DNA from: Phenylobacterium deserti
Lineage (GTDB): Bacteria; Pseudomonadota; Alphaproteobacteria; Caulobacterales; Caulobacteraceae
DNA: 64,000 nt
Direction of reading: 5' to 3'
Assembly: GCF_003254705.1 (NCBI RefSeq)
Contig: NZ_QFYR01000005.1
Coordinates: forward strand, 1-64,000
Numbering within the stretch: position 1 is the first letter of the stretch; each line of letters starts with the position of its first letter. A program made the position numbers and the translations under genes. Positions 63,153-64,000 of the stretch are shown here, in pieces. The notes under the pieces were generated by a model. The model did no database searches. It worked only from the letters and a program-made list of their open reading frames with translations, and was not told the origin of the DNA.

Positions 63153-63199
63153 CGTATCCACAGCAGCAAAGCGCCGAGCTGGCGGGCCGAAAGCCATGC

Positions 63200-63775
63200 T
63201 CAAGGGGAGGCGTGCGCCGCCCTCAGGCCGCAAATGTCGCGGGCCACCTCGCTCATGTCGCCGTTCAACTGGTGATCTCGCCCGGGCAAGGCTCGGACCA
63301 CGCCTTGGGGCAGCGCGCGAGCGTACATCCGTAGGTGTGAGACCGGGACGCTTGCGTCCGCCTCGCCATGGTACAGGAAAAGAGGTGCTCCGGCGGGGAA
63401 GCGGCCTGCCGCGTCCGCTGGCAAGGCGACGTCGTCCCAGCGCCAGAAGTGGTGGTCGTGCCAGAACGGCGCCGCCACAAGGAAGACGCCCGCGATCAGG
63501 TCCGGCCCGCTGATGTCCGTCTCCGTCATGAGCCTGGCCAACACCGAGCCACCGATGGAGTGGCCGACAGCCAAGGCGGCAGGCGCCGTTCCCCTCACTT
63601 CTTCAAGAATGACAGCTTTCCAAGCGTCGTAGTTGGGCTCGCCCTCGTCCGGCATGGCCGGGTAGCGGACATCGTATCCAGGTCCGAGGTTGCGGCGCAG
63701 GCTGTCCGCCAGGGCCATGTCCGAGACATATGCGCCCTTGCTCCCGCCTTGAACCAAGAGAACTCGCTGCAGCAT
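63200..63775 (-). CDS. RBBP9/YdeN-like alpha/beta serine hydrolase
   Basis: 191 residues, cytoplasmic. QRVLLVQGGSKGAY begins the fold. Nucleophile Ser73 sits in AVGHSIGGSVLA, the Asp region is LYHGEADASVPV and the His is in LPGRDHQLNGD. Small hydrolases of this type act on esters or related bonds; substrate unknown. The second of two adjacent ATGs (63775) is chosen because GGAGG lies 6 bases upstream of it and only 3 from the first. Monocistronic, convergent with the ribosomal operon. Confidence 0.83.
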   Translation of the reverse strand: MLQRVLLVQGGSKGAYVSDMALADSLRRNLGPGYDVRYPAMPDEGEPNYDAWKAVILEEVRGTAPAALAVGHSIGGSVLARLMTETDISGPDLIAGVFLVAAPFWHDHHFWRWDDVALPADAAGRFPAGAPLFLYHGEADASVPVSHLRMYARALPQGVVRALPGRDHQLNGDMSEVARDICGLRAAHASP

Positions 63776-64000
63776 CATCCGCCTCCAGCCTCGCCGCCCT
63801 GTCCTGCAGATCAAAGGACGCGAGAGCGCCCGCCAAACCGACTCCATCGGCGTCCGGGCGCATAGTTGGCGACCAAAAATTGTGCGCCTTCGGAGCAATC
63901 GAGGCGCCGGACCGGCGGATCGTCGACAGTCGAGCTCCGTCGCTCCGTTCAAGATGCGCCGAGGCGCCGTCGCCCCCTACCATCGCTTGCTTCCAGCGGG
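63776..64000. other. Right-edge region, no gene recognised
   Basis: 225 bases upstream of the hydrolase gene. Reading frames present lack ribosome sites and family features. Promoter of the hydrolase gene expected here, but no convincing match was seen. Confidence 0.5.

Overview
The window is a high-GC chromosomal segment of an alphaproteobacterium, most likely Caulobacterales (Caulobacter/Phenylobacterium-like). The evidence is an alphaproteobacterial 5S rRNA 3' part at the left edge, the divergent arrangement of rpsF-rpsR-rplI and fabD-fabG-acpP-fabF-mltG-yicC-gmk, the many TonB-dependent receptors with associated sugar genes, Caulobacter-like promoter matches (TTGACGS / GCTANAWC), and paired flavin-halogenase-like genes in a receptor locus. 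The genus is an inference. I saw no IS element, CRISPR array, phage gene or tRNA.

Layout. 1-6.3 kb: end of an rRNA operon (5S plus terminator), a KdpD/KdpE-type two-component pair with a shortened sensor, a divergent Kup potassium importer and an MHS-type MFS permease with a large periplasmic insert. 6.3-22.3 kb: a carbohydrate locus centred on L-rhamnose. The minus strand carries a Tat-exported Gfo/Idh/MocA protein, a GH43 enzyme, a TonB-dependent receptor, a FucP-like permease and an FGGY kinase; the plus strand carries rhamnulose-1-phosphate aldolase fused to a dehydrogenase, RhaI, a DeoR regulator and an exported six-hairpin glycosidase. Expected flow: oligosaccharide import through the receptor, periplasmic hydrolysis, sugar import, then rhamnose -> rhamnulose -> rhamnulose-1-P -> DHAP + lactaldehyde -> lactate. 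22.6-33.7 kb: a FixK-like regulator, then a second sugar locus of ROK kinase, LacI regulator, TonB-dependent receptor, two flavin-halogenase-like proteins and an SSS symporter, with LacI-like palindromes in the 556-bp control region.

33.9-46.6 kb: mixed accessory genes. These include a small unknown protein, a winged-helix protein, a secreted beta-propeller, a CPA2 antiporter without RCK domain, a lactonase-like amidohydrolase / beta-hydroxyacid dehydrogenase / ACS permease operon, an unknown protein built from three 68-69-residue repeats, a crystallin-fold secreted protein, a second Tat-exported Gfo/Idh/MocA protein, a secreted double-VOC protein, an RTX protein with a lysozyme-like N-terminus, and a CAP-domain protein.

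46.6-52.6 kb: the conserved fatty-acid/envelope operon. 52.7-60.5 kb: a fimbria-like island (two DUF4402-type subunits, chaperone, usher-like protein, two-domain DUF4402-like protein, RTX protein) between fabD and rpsF, loci that are close neighbours in many alphaproteobacteria. Its 688-bp upstream region holds matches to sigma-54, sigma-70 and CtrA elements. 60.5-64 kb: an exported peroxiredoxin, a DUF2059 protein, the rpsF-rpsR-rplI operon with a strong terminator, and an RBBP9-like serine hydrolase. The most unusual items are the fimbria-like island, the triple-repeat protein, the RTX-lysozyme fusion and the halogenase pair.
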